A DNA stretch of 64,000 bases from Aquipuribacter sp051216895 (GCF_051216895.1 NZ_JBPKAO010000005.1:262648-326647); one strand, 5' to 3'. Counted from the stretch's first letter, positions 1-9,118 are shown. Translations and numbers: made by a program. The notes: generated from the letters alone by a model not told the origin.

Positions 1-1
1 T

Positions 2-421
2 GCGGTCATCGCGTTCGGCGTCACCTCGTCCGTGGCCTCCCTGATGCCGACCTACTGGACCTTCGCCGCCTCGCTCACCCTGGTCGGGCTCAGCGCGCTG
101 ACCCTGATGACGGCGGCCAACGCCACCGTGCAGCTGTCGACCCCGCCGGAGATGCGGGGGCGGGTGATGGCGCTGTACTTCGCCGTCTTCATCGGCGGCA
201 CCCCGCTCGGGGCGCCCCTGATCGGCTGGGTCGGGGAGACGTTCGGGGCCCGGTGGACCATCGCCATCGGCGGGGCCACCGCGCTGATGGCCGCCACGGT
301 CGTGCTGATCCACCTGGTGCGCCGCTCCGAGGTCGAGGTCCGCTACCGCGCCCACGCCCGGCCCCGCCTGGTGCTCCAGACCGGCCCCCGCACCGACGCC
401 GACACCGAGAAGGTGGCCTGA
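2..421 (+). CDS. MFS transporter, C-terminal fragment (starts before the window)
   Basis: The reading frame is open from base 2 and ends at 421, so only the last ~139 residues are present. They form several hydrophobic segments. A loop near residues 45-55 carries PPEMRGRVMALYF, the R-G-R-V-x-A element common in MFS exporters, followed by a glycine-rich helix (FIGGTPLGAPLIGW). The end is an Arg-rich cytoplasmic tail. I infer a 12-TM drug or metabolite exporter; the substrate cannot be told from this half. Its TGA overlaps the ATG of the next gene by one base (TGATG), which suggests translational coupling to the methyltransferase. Confidence 0.75.
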   Translation, partial: AVIAFGVTSSVASLMPTYWTFAASLTLVGLSALTLMTAANATVQLSTPPEMRGRVMALYFAVFIGGTPLGAPLIGWVGETFGARWTIAIGGATALMAATVVLIHLVRRSEVEVRYRAHARPRLVLQTGPRTDADTEKVA

Positions 422-1656
422 TGCCCGAGTCCCTGGACGTGGCCCTCGCCGAGGTGCGGGCCCTGCTGCTGTCGCCCGACCTGGTCAAGGCCGTGGCCGC
501 CGGCCGTCGCCGCGGGGCCACGCCGCGGGCCCCGCGCGTGGAGCTGCGACCGGTGACGGTGTCCGCCGGGCGTCGGGTCGTGCTGACCGAGCGGCACGAG
601 CGCGCCCCCCTGACCCGGACGCTGGACGCCGACGCCCTGCCCGGCGCCGTGGACGAGCTGCTGGCCGAGCCGTTCGGCAACTGGCACGTCGACCACGCCG
701 GGGGCACGCTGCAGCTGCGCGTCACCAAGAAGGGCGAGGCCCAGGTCCACCGCTCGGGCGTGGCCCCGGGGACCGGTGCGTCCGCCACCGCCGGCTGGCC
801 GGCCGCGTCCCACGACCGGGTCAAGCAGCACCGCCTCGCCCCGGACGACCCGCTCTTCGACGCCGTCGGGGCCGGCGCGGCCAAGCGCCGTCAGGTGGAC
901 GCGTTCCTGGGCCGCCTCGACGACGTCGTCGGTGACCAGCCCGCCGACCGGCCGTTGCGCGTGGTGGACCTGGGCTGCGGCAACGCCTACCTGACGCTGG
1001 CCGCGCACCGCTGGCTGTCCCGTCGGGGACCCGTCACCACGGTGGGGGTCGACGTCCGTGACGACGTCATCGCCCGCAACACCGGGCTGGTGGACCGGAT
1101 CGGCGAGACCGGCGTGGAGTTCGTCGTCGACTCCGCGGGCGCCTGGCGACCGGACGAGGCCCCCGACGTGGTGCTGGCCCTGCACGCCTGCGACACCGCG
1201 ACCGACGAGGCGCTCGCCCAGGCCGTCGGCTGGGGTGCCCGCACCGTGCTGGCCGCGCCGTGCTGCCACCAGGACCTGCGTCGCCAGGTCGACGCCCGCG
1301 GTTCGTCGGCCGTCGACGGCGCCGTCGCGGGCGCGGCCGCCGCCCTGCGCCCGATGCTGCGCGACGGCATCCTGCGGGCCCGGTTGCTGGACACCGTCAC
1401 CGACGCCCTGCGCGCGGACCTGCTGCGCCTGCACGGCTACCGCACCGACGCCGTCGAGCTCGTCGACCCCGAGCACACCCCCCGCAACACCCTGCTGCGC
1501 GCGGTGCGCACCGGCGAGGCGCCCCCGCCCGGCCTGGCCGCCGACGTCGACGCCACCTGCGCGGCCCTCGGCGTCCGTCCGGTGCTTGCCAATCTGCTCA
1601 GAGGCATGCACGGCCCCGTGGCTGACGGTAAGTTGTCGATTGTGGGGACGACGTAG
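421..1656 (+). CDS. Class I SAM-dependent methyltransferase
   Basis: This 411-aa protein starts at the ATG that overlaps the upstream stop. The N-terminal ~170 residues are an Arg-rich region of unknown function. The C-terminal half is a Rossmann methyltransferase: motif I is VVDLGCGNAYLTLAAHRWL, the acidic end of strand 2 is GVDVRDDV, and LALHACDTATDEAL is followed by a conserved AAPCCHQ. The PCCH element after the acidic strand is typical of the Methyltransf_32-like group (related to METTL25-type proteins). The substrate is unknown; RNA or a small molecule is possible. It is coupled to the preceding MFS gene, so the pair may modify and export a compound, which is inference. Confidence 0.75.
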   Translation: MPESLDVALAEVRALLLSPDLVKAVAAGRRRGATPRAPRVELRPVTVSAGRRVVLTERHERAPLTRTLDADALPGAVDELLAEPFGNWHVDHAGGTLQLRVTKKGEAQVHRSGVAPGTGASATAGWPAASHDRVKQHRLAPDDPLFDAVGAGAAKRRQVDAFLGRLDDVVGDQPADRPLRVVDLGCGNAYLTLAAHRWLSRRGPVTTVGVDVRDDVIARNTGLVDRIGETGVEFVVDSAGAWRPDEAPDVVLALHACDTATDEALAQAVGWGARTVLAAPCCHQDLRRQVDARGSSAVDGAVAGAAAALRPMLRDGILRARLLDTVTDALRADLLRLHGYRTDAVELVDPEHTPRNTLLRAVRTGEAPPPGLAADVDATCAALGVRPVLANLLRGMHGPVADGKLSIVGTT

Positions 1657-1676
1657 TCCCACGGTGCGGGGGTCTC

Positions 1677-4565
1677 GTGATCGAATCAGTTCTTGCGACA
1701 GCTCTCGGTGGTGTCCTGGAGAGAGCCGCTGTTAGTGCCTTTTCGGGGTTGTCGGCTACCGAGTCCACCCGCGTGGCGAAATTGCAGGCGGACGTGTTGC
1801 TGGCGGATGAGCTCTTGCTTTCAGGCCCACAACAGGCTGAGCTCGCAACGGTGCTCGCTACAAGCGAGTTCACGTCGCTTGCGGGGTCATACGCGATTGC
1901 TAGGGCGCTCATTGGGCCTGCCGAACAGATGGAATCGGAAGCAAACTTACGGAATCTTGCGCGCTTGGCTTTTCGTCAGATATCTGTACGCGCGGTGGGG
2001 CAGGTCGAATGGATAGAGTCCAGCGACCTGGTGTGGATGGAACTCATTGAGCCCTCCTTCGCTTGGGTAACGCCTGGGCAACTGTTACGGGCGTTGACCG
2101 CTCAGCAGCAGACCGCCATCGACAAAACCCTTGCAAGTGGAGAGCAGAGTGGCCTCCCGCGGTTTGTTCGACAGTCGTTGACTGCTCTGGGTAACGCGCA
2201 ATCACTGCGTGCTTTGTGTGCGCTAAGTCACGACATTTGCGCGGCCGTGCCCCACACTTTCGGCACGCTGAAACTGCGCCACATCTCGGGCGATAGGAGG
2301 CCGGCCGGTCTGGAGGAGAGCGCATCAGAGTTATATATCGAACGGCTCTTGCATCCTCTCGCGGGACATGCTTTAGCCTCCTCCCGTGAAAACGGTGACC
2401 TCGATTATGCGGATCTGACAGCGCAGTCTTTTCCGGCCCTGAGAGCTGTCGTCGTCGGCGATCCTGGCGTTGGCAAGTCGACTCTTGTCGAGAGGACAGC
2501 GACTCAGTTGGCTAGTGATGGACGGTACGCGCCACTAGTCCTCCGGTGTCGTGACCTGAATGGTTCGGCTGATCAGAGTTTGATGGAGTCCATGAGCGAC
2601 TCACTTCGAAAAGACTTGGCAGTAACCGATGCCTCGGTGGAGTCCGTTGAGCATCTGTGCGCCCTTGGCAAGGCGTTTGTTATCTTCGATGGTCTTGATG
2701 AGATTACAACATCCCTCGAGCGGCAGGAGACCGCAACACGCATTCGTCTCTTCTGTTCAACCTACCCAACGACACCCGTTATGGTCACGGCGCGCAAGAT
2801 CGGCTACTCAGCCGACTGGTTAGATCACCGCTCGTTCGCGAAACTTGGCCTGGAAGAGTTCTCGGAGGCGCAAGTCGCGGAGTACGCAAACACCTGGTTT
2901 CGCCGCGTCGCAGGTCGTGTTGAGTTGGCCGCGCCCTTCCTGTCCGAAGTGACGTCGCTCGGCGAAATTAAGAACAATCCCCTGATTCTATCGCTCATCT
3001 GCTCGGTCTACGTTGACCAGGGTTACATTCCTAGAAATCGACGCGAGATCTACCGTGAGTGCTCGCTTCTCCTGATGCGCAAGTGGGATTCTCAGCGACA
3101 AATTCACGTACCCTTCGACCATCTTGAGTACGGCATGAAGATCATGCGGGATCTTGGCGACTTCTTCTCGAAGAACGCGAAGAACAGAGGTGTCGAGGAA
3201 CGGCAGTTGCGCAGTCTCCTGACTACGTTCTTTACTCAGACTGCAGGCGTGGATCACGACGTAGCGGCAGACCGGGCGCAGGATTTCCTAGATTACTGCG
3301 CTGATCGGACGTGGCTCTTGTCCCGAGTCGGAACCAATCAAGCCGGGGACCGACTGTTCGGCTTCACTCACCAGACGTTCCGAGAGTATTTTGAAGCAGA
3401 GGCGTTAGTCCGGCGCCAGAAGGATCCTGAGAAGGTTGCGCTGCACCTATACGAGACGTACCGGCAGAATCCGAGTTCGGTGATGCCGGAGTTGATCATG
3501 CAAGCCTTCGATGAGGTAAACGAGGGAGAGCTTGGCGCGCTGCCACGAAGGCTGCTTCGCTTGCAGGGTGTGAACTTGAGCCCTATACGCCTTGAGGGCT
3601 ATGCGCTTCTATTGAGGTTGATCAACTCTTCCCCAGTAGGTGCTTCGGTGATGGACGAGGTATTGAATGCCTACCTCAGTGGGCAGACTAAGCGAACCAG
3701 TGCAGAGGCGACGGCCTTCTTCGATCTATACCGCGACCCTCGCGGGCGCGCGCTCCGGGCGGCTGACGCCCAACCTAAGTCCGTAATGAGAGAATTGAGT
3801 CGTGAATACGCCTCCCTGGTCTTGACTGGTCGACGCCCGCAGGTCGAAGACCCGTGGTACGGCCCATTAGGCAGACAGTACGACTCCTCCGGTCCCGCTC
3901 CGATTCTGTGGAAGCACCTTGAACTCGACATCGGGGCCCTTTCGGTAGATTCTCTGCGTTCTGGTCCTCGCGCCGCCGTGGACCGGGCGCTGACCTCTCT
4001 GCTCATCTCCGAGGACGTTTGGGGCAATTCCTACTCGATCTTGATGCGCTGTCTTAGCCGCCTCGCGTCGCCAATCAACAAGCAGGAACATGATGAATCC
4101 CTGTTGGCTGAACTACTTGAGGTTGGCGTTCAGACCTATAGGCTGCCCGAACGGGCAATGTCGCAGCTGGTCGCTGAGTCCGAGGAGACTATTGCTGGTT
4201 GGGACAACCAACACATAGCGCAGTTTCGAGCAGTCTTCCTGGATCAGCAGTCGGTTCGAGATTGCGTTGTTTGGTTAGCTGCCGCCGCCTACGAGACGGA
4301 TCCGACGCGAATCGCGCGCACTCAGATTCTCTTCGACGCTGCCGTGGGTGGTCAGGTCTGGCGTGACGCCATACGAGTCGGAATAGAAGATGAAGCGATG
4401 ATCGATGCGATACGACAAGGCAGGGACGTGGGAGACCAGTTGAAATCTCTGCTCGTGCATACTTCGCCGCGTGTTGGAACGGCCTGGCTGCGTGGCGCTA
4501 CGTTCGTGAACTTCAAGACGGGGGGCGGTGTACTTCGGCAGCGGCGCAACATCGCGGCACCTTGA
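1677..4565 (+). CDS. NACHT-domain STAND NTPase, probable antiphage or stress sensor
   Basis: This 962-aa protein starts at GTG 1677, 20 bp after the methyltransferase stop. Residues 1-240 are a helical N-terminal region of no recognised family. The NACHT NTPase follows: Walker A GDPGVGKST with Lys266, Walker B FVIFDGLDEI around Asp338, then NNPLILSLICSVY and the helical signature YRECSLLLMRKWD. The GFTHQTFREYFEAEAL segment near residue 565 is the conserved NACHT winged-helix element. The last ~350 residues lack obvious repeats and could be the sensor. Base composition is visibly lower in GC and codon use more relaxed than in both neighbours, a sign of transfer. Bacterial NACHT proteins are known antiphage effectors; the role here is inferred from family alone. 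No partner gene accompanies it. Confidence 0.9.
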   Translation: MIESVLATALGGVLERAAVSAFSGLSATESTRVAKLQADVLLADELLLSGPQQAELATVLATSEFTSLAGSYAIARALIGPAEQMESEANLRNLARLAFRQISVRAVGQVEWIESSDLVWMELIEPSFAWVTPGQLLRALTAQQQTAIDKTLASGEQSGLPRFVRQSLTALGNAQSLRALCALSHDICAAVPHTFGTLKLRHISGDRRPAGLEESASELYIERLLHPLAGHALASSRENGDLDYADLTAQSFPALRAVVVGDPGVGKSTLVERTATQLASDGRYAPLVLRCRDLNGSADQSLMESMSDSLRKDLAVTDASVESVEHLCALGKAFVIFDGLDEITTSLERQETATRIRLFCSTYPTTPVMVTARKIGYSADWLDHRSFAKLGLEEFSEAQVAEYANTWFRRVAGRVELAAPFLSEVTSLGEIKNNPLILSLICSVYVDQGYIPRNRREIYRECSLLLMRKWDSQRQIHVPFDHLEYGMKIMRDLGDFFSKNAKNRGVEERQLRSLLTTFFTQTAGVDHDVAADRAQDFLDYCADRTWLLSRVGTNQAGDRLFGFTHQTFREYFEAEALVRRQKDPEKVALHLYETYRQNPSSVMPELIMQAFDEVNEGELGALPRRLLRLQGVNLSPIRLEGYALLLRLINSSPVGASVMDEVLNAYLSGQTKRTSAEATAFFDLYRDPRGRALRAADAQPKSVMRELSREYASLVLTGRRPQVEDPWYGPLGRQYDSSGPAPILWKHLELDIGALSVDSLRSGPRAAVDRALTSLLISEDVWGNSYSILMRCLSRLASPINKQEHDESLLAELLEVGVQTYRLPERAMSQLVAESEETIAGWDNQHIAQFRAVFLDQQSVRDCVVWLAAAAYETDPTRIARTQILFDAAVGGQVWRDAIRVGIEDEAMIDAIRQGRDVGDQLKSLLVHTSPRVGTAWLRGATFVNFKTGGGVLRQRRNIAAP

Positions 4566-4610
4566 ATTGAGCGTCGCTGCCACGAGGACGTAAGTGAGTT
4601 GCCCTTGCCC

Positions 4611-5852
4611 TCAGTCGTGGACCGCGCGCGAGCGCAGCACCGCCAGCCCGACGGTGACCAGGGCCAGGCCGAACGGCACGAACAGCAGGGCCAGGTGGAT
4701 CCCGACGGCGTCGGCGACCACCCCGACCCCGAACGGGACCACGCCCGCGGCGAGCCCGACGCCGATCGACACCCGGGCCATGCCGCGCTCGGCCTGCCCG
4801 GCCGAGCTGCGCACGAGCCACGCGGACCCGATCGGGAAGAACGCCCCGGCCCCGGCCCCGCTCAGCGCGAGACCCAGGACCGCCAGGGTCACCCAGCTCG
4901 TCGTGGACAGCGTGGCCACCCACATCAGGGTCCAGCCGAGGGCGAGGACGACCAGGGCGACGCGCAGCAGCCGGCTGCTGGTCCAGCGCTGCGCCAGCGG
5001 CACCGCGACGAACCGGCCGATGGTCATGCCCAGCGCGAACGCCGCCACGGCCGCGCTCGCGCCGGCCGCGTCGAGCACCGTGCGTTCGCGCAGCAGCTCC
5101 GCGGACCACGTGTTGAGGCTGACCTCCATGCCGACGCCGCTCATGATCACCGCGAGGATGACCCAGACCCGCCGGGGCAGCGGGAACCGCTTGCCGTCGG
5201 AGTCGGTGGCCGAGGCCGGGACCGCCCGCAGCGGCGAGGCGTCGAGGCGGCCCTGGTGGTCCAGCTCGAGCACCCGCCGCAGCAGCAGCAGCGCGGCCAG
5301 GGCGACCAGCAGCATGGCCAGCAGGGCGGGGCGCCAGGTCAGACCCAGCGCGACGCTGGCCCCGATCAGCAGCGGCGCCAGGACACCCAGCCCGGAGCCC
5401 AGCCCGTTGGCCTCGCTGACCGCGGCGTTGGAGGCCCGGCCGTGGTGCTCGTCCATCACGGCCGACGACGTCGCGATCAGCATCGTGCCGCCGAAGCCGG
5501 CCGACACCATGCCCGCCAGCGTCATCGTCAGGCCCCACCCGGGGAACAGCGACCCGACCGACAGCAGCACCGCCGCGAGGCTGACCAGGCCGCAGCCCAG
5601 CGCCATCGCGCCCCACCGTCGGACCCGTCGCACGACCGGCACCAGCAGGGGGGCCGAGGTCACGCTGCCGATGGACAGGAACGTGGCGTGCAGGCCGACC
5701 AGGGTCTTGGACAACCCCATGTCCAGACCGATCAGCGGCAGGATCGGCCCGGACGCGAACACGAACCAGCCCCACGTGATGACCGCGCTGTAGGCCGCGG
5801 CGGTGATGGCCGAGCGGCGCAGCGGTGGAGCCAGGGGGGTACCGGCGCTCAC
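4611..5852 (-). CDS. MFS transporter
   Basis: This 413-aa membrane protein has about 12 hydrophobic segments and starts at GTG 5852. That start overlaps the serC stop by 4 bp (GTGA), so the two are probably cotranscribed. The loop after helix 2 reads VPVVRRVRRWG, the basic MFS motif-A-like loop. There is a central cytoplasmic loop with LDHQGRLDAS before the second six-helix half, and MTIGRFVAVPLAQRW repeats the motif in the second half. It resembles sugar or drug MFS permeases (family only); the substrate is unknown. The coupling to serC does not suggest a substrate. The 3' end lies 46 bp from the convergent NACHT gene. Confidence 0.9.
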   Translation of the reverse strand: MSAGTPLAPPLRRSAITAAAYSAVITWGWFVFASGPILPLIGLDMGLSKTLVGLHATFLSIGSVTSAPLLVPVVRRVRRWGAMALGCGLVSLAAVLLSVGSLFPGWGLTMTLAGMVSAGFGGTMLIATSSAVMDEHHGRASNAAVSEANGLGSGLGVLAPLLIGASVALGLTWRPALLAMLLVALAALLLLRRVLELDHQGRLDASPLRAVPASATDSDGKRFPLPRRVWVILAVIMSGVGMEVSLNTWSAELLRERTVLDAAGASAAVAAFALGMTIGRFVAVPLAQRWTSSRLLRVALVVLALGWTLMWVATLSTTSWVTLAVLGLALSGAGAGAFFPIGSAWLVRSSAGQAERGMARVSIGVGLAAGVVPFGVGVVADAVGIHLALLFVPFGLALVTVGLAVLRSRAVHD

Positions 5853-6970
5853 GCCGTCAGCCGCTCGACGACGTGGTCCACGCAGGCCAGCAGCGCGCGC
5901 ACGTCGTCGGGCTCGACCGAGGGGAACGTGCCCACGCGGAGCTGGTTGCGGCCGAGCTTGCGGTAGGGGTCGACGTCGACGACGCCGTTGGCCCGCAGCA
6001 CCCGGGCGACCTCCGCCGCGTCGACGCCCACCAGGTCCACCGTCACCACGACCGGGCTGCGCAGCGCGGGGTCGGAGACGAACGGCGTCGCGAAGTCACG
6101 CTGCTCGGCCCAGTCGTAGACCAGCCCGGAGGACTCCAGGCACCGGGCGGCGGACCAGGCGAGCCCGCCCTGGCCCAGCAGCCAGTCCAGCTGCTCGGCC
6201 ATCAGCAGCAGCGTCGTCAGCGCCGGGGTGTTGACGGTCTCGTCCTTGCGGGACGCGGCGATCGCGGCGGGCAGCGACAGGAAGTCCGGCACCCAGCGGT
6301 CGGAGGACCGGAGCGCCTCGGTGCGGGCCACCGCGGCCGGGGACAGCACCGCCAGCCACAGCCCGCCGTCGGAGCCGAACGCCTTCTGCGGGGCGAAGTA
6401 GTAGGCGTCGGTCTGCGACACGTCCACCGCCACCCCGCCGGCCGCGGACGTCGCGTCGACCAGCAGCAGGGCCTCCGGGTCCGCGCCCGCGACCCGCTGC
6501 ACGGGCGCCAGCACCCCGGTGGACGTCTCGTTGTGCGGCCAGGCGTAGGTGTCGACGCCGGCCACGGCGTACGGCGTGCCCATCGACCCCGGCTCGGCCA
6601 GGACGTCGTCGGACTCGGCCACGAACGGGGCGCGGGCGGTGCAGGCGGCGAACTTGGCCGCGAACTCCCCGTGCACCAGGTGCTGCACGCGGGAGCCCAC
6701 CAACCACCCGGTGGCGACGTCCCAGAACGCGGAGGACCCGCCGTTGCCGAGGACGACCTCGTAGCCGTCGGGCACGCCCAGCAGCTCCGCGACCCCGTGC
6801 CGGACCCGGCGGACCAGGGCCCGGACGGGTTCCTGCCGGTGGGAGGTGCCCAGCAGACCGGACCCCGCCGCGGCCAGGGCGTCGAGCTGGGCGGCGCGGA
6901 TGCGGCTCGGGCCGGAGCCGAACCGACCGTCGGTCGGGAGCAGGTCGGCGGGGATCCTCACGGCCGCCAT
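5849..6970 (-). CDS. serC: Phosphoserine aminotransferase
   Basis: A 373-aa PLP enzyme that transaminates 3-phosphohydroxypyruvate with glutamate, step two of serine synthesis in the cytoplasm. The protein opens with DLLPTDGRFGSGPSRIR, the substrate-binding GSGPS element. The PLP lysine is in FAPQKAFGS (about Lys196), after the LVDATSAAGG strand carrying the cofactor-binding Asp. The C-terminal domain ends with LRVGTFPSVEPDDV. I chose ATG 6970 because an in-frame extension to 7090 runs through the end of citrate synthase and has no matching family sequence. The gene is 11 bp downstream of citrate synthase in the same direction. That citA-serC order, with pdxH divergent, is common in actinobacteria and groups PLP supply with a PLP user. 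Confidence 0.93.
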   Translation of the reverse strand: MAAVRIPADLLPTDGRFGSGPSRIRAAQLDALAAAGSGLLGTSHRQEPVRALVRRVRHGVAELLGVPDGYEVVLGNGGSSAFWDVATGWLVGSRVQHLVHGEFAAKFAACTARAPFVAESDDVLAEPGSMGTPYAVAGVDTYAWPHNETSTGVLAPVQRVAGADPEALLLVDATSAAGGVAVDVSQTDAYYFAPQKAFGSDGGLWLAVLSPAAVARTEALRSSDRWVPDFLSLPAAIAASRKDETVNTPALTTLLLMAEQLDWLLGQGGLAWSAARCLESSGLVYDWAEQRDFATPFVSDPALRSPVVVTVDLVGVDAAEVARVLRANGVVDVDPYRKLGRNQLRVGTFPSVEPDDVRALLACVDHVVERLTA

Positions 6971-6981
6971 GGTCGCAGGTG

Positions 6982-8058
6982 TCAGAGGCTGCGAGGGCCC
7001 CTGCCCACGTAGCGTGCGGAGGGGCGGATGAGGCGCCCGGTCTGCTTCTGCTCCAGCACGTGCGCGGCCCAGCCGGCGGTGCGCGCGCACGTGAACATGG
7101 GCGTGAACATGGCCGGTGGCACCTCGGCGAAGTCGAGGACCACGGCCGCCCAGAACTCCACGTTGGTGGCGAGCACGCGGTCGGGCTTGCGGGCCTGCAG
7201 CTCGGCGAGGGCGGCCTCCTCCAGCGCGGCCGCCGCCTCGAACCGGGGCGCGCCGAGCCGCTCGGCGGTGGCGCGCAGGACCCGGGCCCGGGGGTCCTCG
7301 GCCCGGTAGACCCGGTGCCCGAAGCCCATCAGCCGCTCCCCGGCGTCCAGGGCCCCACGGACGTAGGCCAGCGCGTCGCCGCGCTGCTCGACGCCGTCCA
7401 GCATGTGCAGCACCCGGCTCGGCGCCCCGCCGTGCAGCGGCCCGCTCATCGCCCCGACGGCGGCGGCCACCGCGGCGGCGACGTCGGCCCCGGTGGAGGT
7501 GACCACGCGGGCGGTGAAGGTCGAGGCGTTCATGCCGTGCTCGGCGGCACTCACCCAGTAGGCGTCCACCGCCTCGACGTGGCGGGGGTCGGGCTCGCCG
7601 CGCCAGCGGACCATGAAGCGCTCGGCCGCGGTGCTCGCCTGCTCGACGCGCGGCACCGGCACGACGGGCTGCTCGCCGCGGGCGGACTGGGCGGTGAAGG
7701 ACAGGACGGCGTCGCTGACCCGGGCCAGGTCGTCGCGGACCGTGGTGGCCTCGACGTCCAGCACGGGCTTCAGCCCCCAGGTGGCGGCCAGGGTCGGCAG
7801 GGACGCCTGAACGTCCACCCGCACGTCCCCGGTGGCCACCGGCAGCGGCAGCGGCTCGCCCGGGACCAGGCCGGGTCGCGGGGCGTCGTCCACCAGCAGG
7901 CCCCAGACCTGCTGGAACGGCACGACGCCGGCGAGCTCGGTGATGTCGACACCGCGGTACCGCAGCGCGCCGCCGTCCCGGTCGGGCTCGGCGATCGTCG
8001 TCTCGAAGGCGACGACCCCCTCGAGGCCGTGGGCGACCTGCTGGTCGGTGGTGCTCAT
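6982..8058 (-). CDS. citA: Citrate synthase (second, short actinobacterial type)
   Basis: This 358-aa enzyme condenses acetyl-CoA with oxaloacetate. The catalytic residues are visible: His in SAAEHGMNAS, His in GFGHRVY, and Asp in VVLDFAEVP. SGPLHGGAPSRV is the family glycine loop. The length is near that of the compact citrate synthase 2 proteins, which lack the N-terminal extension of the main GltA, so this may be an accessory or methylcitrate-capable isozyme. The start is ATG 8058 (MSTTDQQV). An upstream in-frame extension to 8970 is antisense to pdxH and is rejected. It is divergent from pdxH across an 81-bp gap and upstream of serC. Confidence 0.95.
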   Translation of the reverse strand: MSTTDQQVAHGLEGVVAFETTIAEPDRDGGALRYRGVDITELAGVVPFQQVWGLLVDDAPRPGLVPGEPLPLPVATGDVRVDVQASLPTLAATWGLKPVLDVEATTVRDDLARVSDAVLSFTAQSARGEQPVVPVPRVEQASTAAERFMVRWRGEPDPRHVEAVDAYWVSAAEHGMNASTFTARVVTSTGADVAAAVAAAVGAMSGPLHGGAPSRVLHMLDGVEQRGDALAYVRGALDAGERLMGFGHRVYRAEDPRARVLRATAERLGAPRFEAAAALEEAALAELQARKPDRVLATNVEFWAAVVLDFAEVPPAMFTPMFTCARTAGWAAHVLEQKQTGRLIRPSARYVGRGPRSL

Positions 8059-8139
8059 GCGCGCTCCCCGTCGAGTCGTGCGGCTGTGCGGCCGGTGGTC
8101 CGGGTCGTGGTGCCCGTGGACACCGACGACACTACCGAG

Positions 8140-8823
8140 ATGGCCCCCGACGAGTTCGCCGACCTCCGCCTCAGCTACGAGGCGGGCGCCCTGCACGAGG
8201 CCGACCTGGCCCCCACGCCGGCGGCCCAGTTCCGTGCCTGGTTCGACGACCTGCAGCACGTCCCCGCGGTCGTCGAGCCCAACGCCGTGGTGCTGAGCAC
8301 GGTCGACGCCGACGGGGCGCCGTCGTCGCGGACGGTGCTGCTCAAGGGGCTGGCCGACGACGGCTTCCGGTTCTACACCAACCTGGGGTCGCGCAAGGGC
8401 CGCGACCTGGCGGGCAACCCGGCCGCGGCGCTGCTCTTCGGCTGGTACCCGGTGCAGCGGCAGGTCGTCGTGCGGGGCCGCGTCGCGGTGCTGGCCCGGG
8501 ACGAGGTGGCCGCCTACTTCGTGAGCCGGCCCTACGGCTCCCGGATCGGGGCCTGGGCGTCGCAGCAGTCCGCGCCCGTCGACTCCAGGGAGACCGTCGA
8601 GGCCCGCGAGGCCGAGCTGCGCGAGCGCTGGCCGGACACGGGGTCCGGCGACGACGTCCCGCTGCCGGAGCACTGGGGCGGGTTCCGGCTGCAGCCCACC
8701 GAGGTCGAGTTCTGGCAGGGCCGGCCGTCGAGGTTGCACGACCGGCTCGTGTTCGTCTCGCGGGGTGGGACGGGGCGCCTGGAGGCGGCCGAGGACTGGC
8801 GTGTCGAGCGCCGCTGGCCCTGA
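8140..8823 (+). CDS. pdxH: Pyridoxamine/pyridoxine 5'-phosphate oxidase
   Basis: A 227-aa FMN enzyme that makes pyridoxal 5'-phosphate. The N-terminal DLRLSYEAGALHEADL is the family's first segment. SSRTVLLKGLADDGFRFYTN binds FMN and substrate. FGWYPVQRQVVVRGRV follows, then SRPYGSRIGAWASQQS. The C-terminus GGFRLQPTEVEFWQGRPSRLHDR holds the substrate-binding RxH motif. ATG 8140 is chosen to match the usual length (~220 aa); in-frame GTGs at 8107, 8110 and 8116 would add at most 11 residues. It is divergent from citrate synthase, so the 8059-8139 gap must hold both promoters. Confidence 0.93.
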   Translation: MAPDEFADLRLSYEAGALHEADLAPTPAAQFRAWFDDLQHVPAVVEPNAVVLSTVDADGAPSSRTVLLKGLADDGFRFYTNLGSRKGRDLAGNPAAALLFGWYPVQRQVVVRGRVAVLARDEVAAYFVSRPYGSRIGAWASQQSAPVDSRETVEAREAELRERWPDTGSGDDVPLPEHWGGFRLQPTEVEFWQGRPSRLHDRLVFVSRGGTGRLEAAEDWRVERRWP

Positions 8824-8833
8824 GGGCAGGGGA

Positions 8834-8903
8834 CAGCCCCCGGGGTGCCGGCCGACGATGCGGACCGGCGGTCGCGTGGACCAGTGGCGACACCCGGGGG
8901 CTG
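8834..8903. terminator. Structured hairpin downstream of pdxH
   Basis: The arms at 8834-8847 (CAGCCCCCGGGGTG) and 8891-8903 (CACCCGGGGGCTG) pair almost perfectly. An inner 5-bp stem sits at 8847-8851 with 8865-8869. It begins 11 bp after the pdxH stop, so it could end that transcript, though it lacks a T-run. On the minus strand it follows a 12-codon ORF with a very strong Shine-Dalgarno, an attenuator-like arrangement. The rest of the 8824-9118 gap shows no further gene. Confidence 0.4.
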
Positions 8904-8950
8904 CGGTGGCTGACGGAGATTCGCCGGCAGTCAGGTCCTGGCGGGCCGCG

Positions 8951-8989
8951 TCAGCGGACAGCCACCTCACAGGTCCGAGAAGACGTCAT
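8951..8989 (-). CDS. Possible 12-residue leader peptide with a near-perfect Shine-Dalgarno
   Basis: The minus strand reads GGAAGGGAGGTGATCC, then six bases, then ATG (8989). The GGAGGTGATCC part is a full complement to the 16S rRNA 3' end, far stronger than any other site in this window. The ORF encodes MTSSRTCEVAVR and stops at 8951. A strong hairpin (8834-8903) lies 47 nt further on. Short Cys-containing leader peptides regulate downstream genes by attenuation in other actinobacteria. Here the next minus-strand gene, citrate synthase, is ~900 bp away and pdxH lies between on the other strand, so the regulated target is unclear. It may be a short RNA or an antisense control on pdxH. Confidence 0.35.
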   Translation of the reverse strand: MTSSRTCEVAVR

Positions 8990-9118
8990 GCTTTCGGATC
9001 ACCTCCCTTCCGTGTGGCAGAACGGTAGGTCGACATCGGCGTCGACGCCAGGGGGTTTGCCGGACCGGTTCGGACGGGGCCGGCGGTCGGCGTCCGGGGC
9101 GGGTGCCAGGGTGGGCCG

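Noticed and set aside
9001..9016. Fragment of a 16S rRNA 3' end on the plus strand
   Set aside because: GGATCACCTCCC matches because the minus strand carries a full Shine-Dalgarno; no other rRNA sequence is adjacent.
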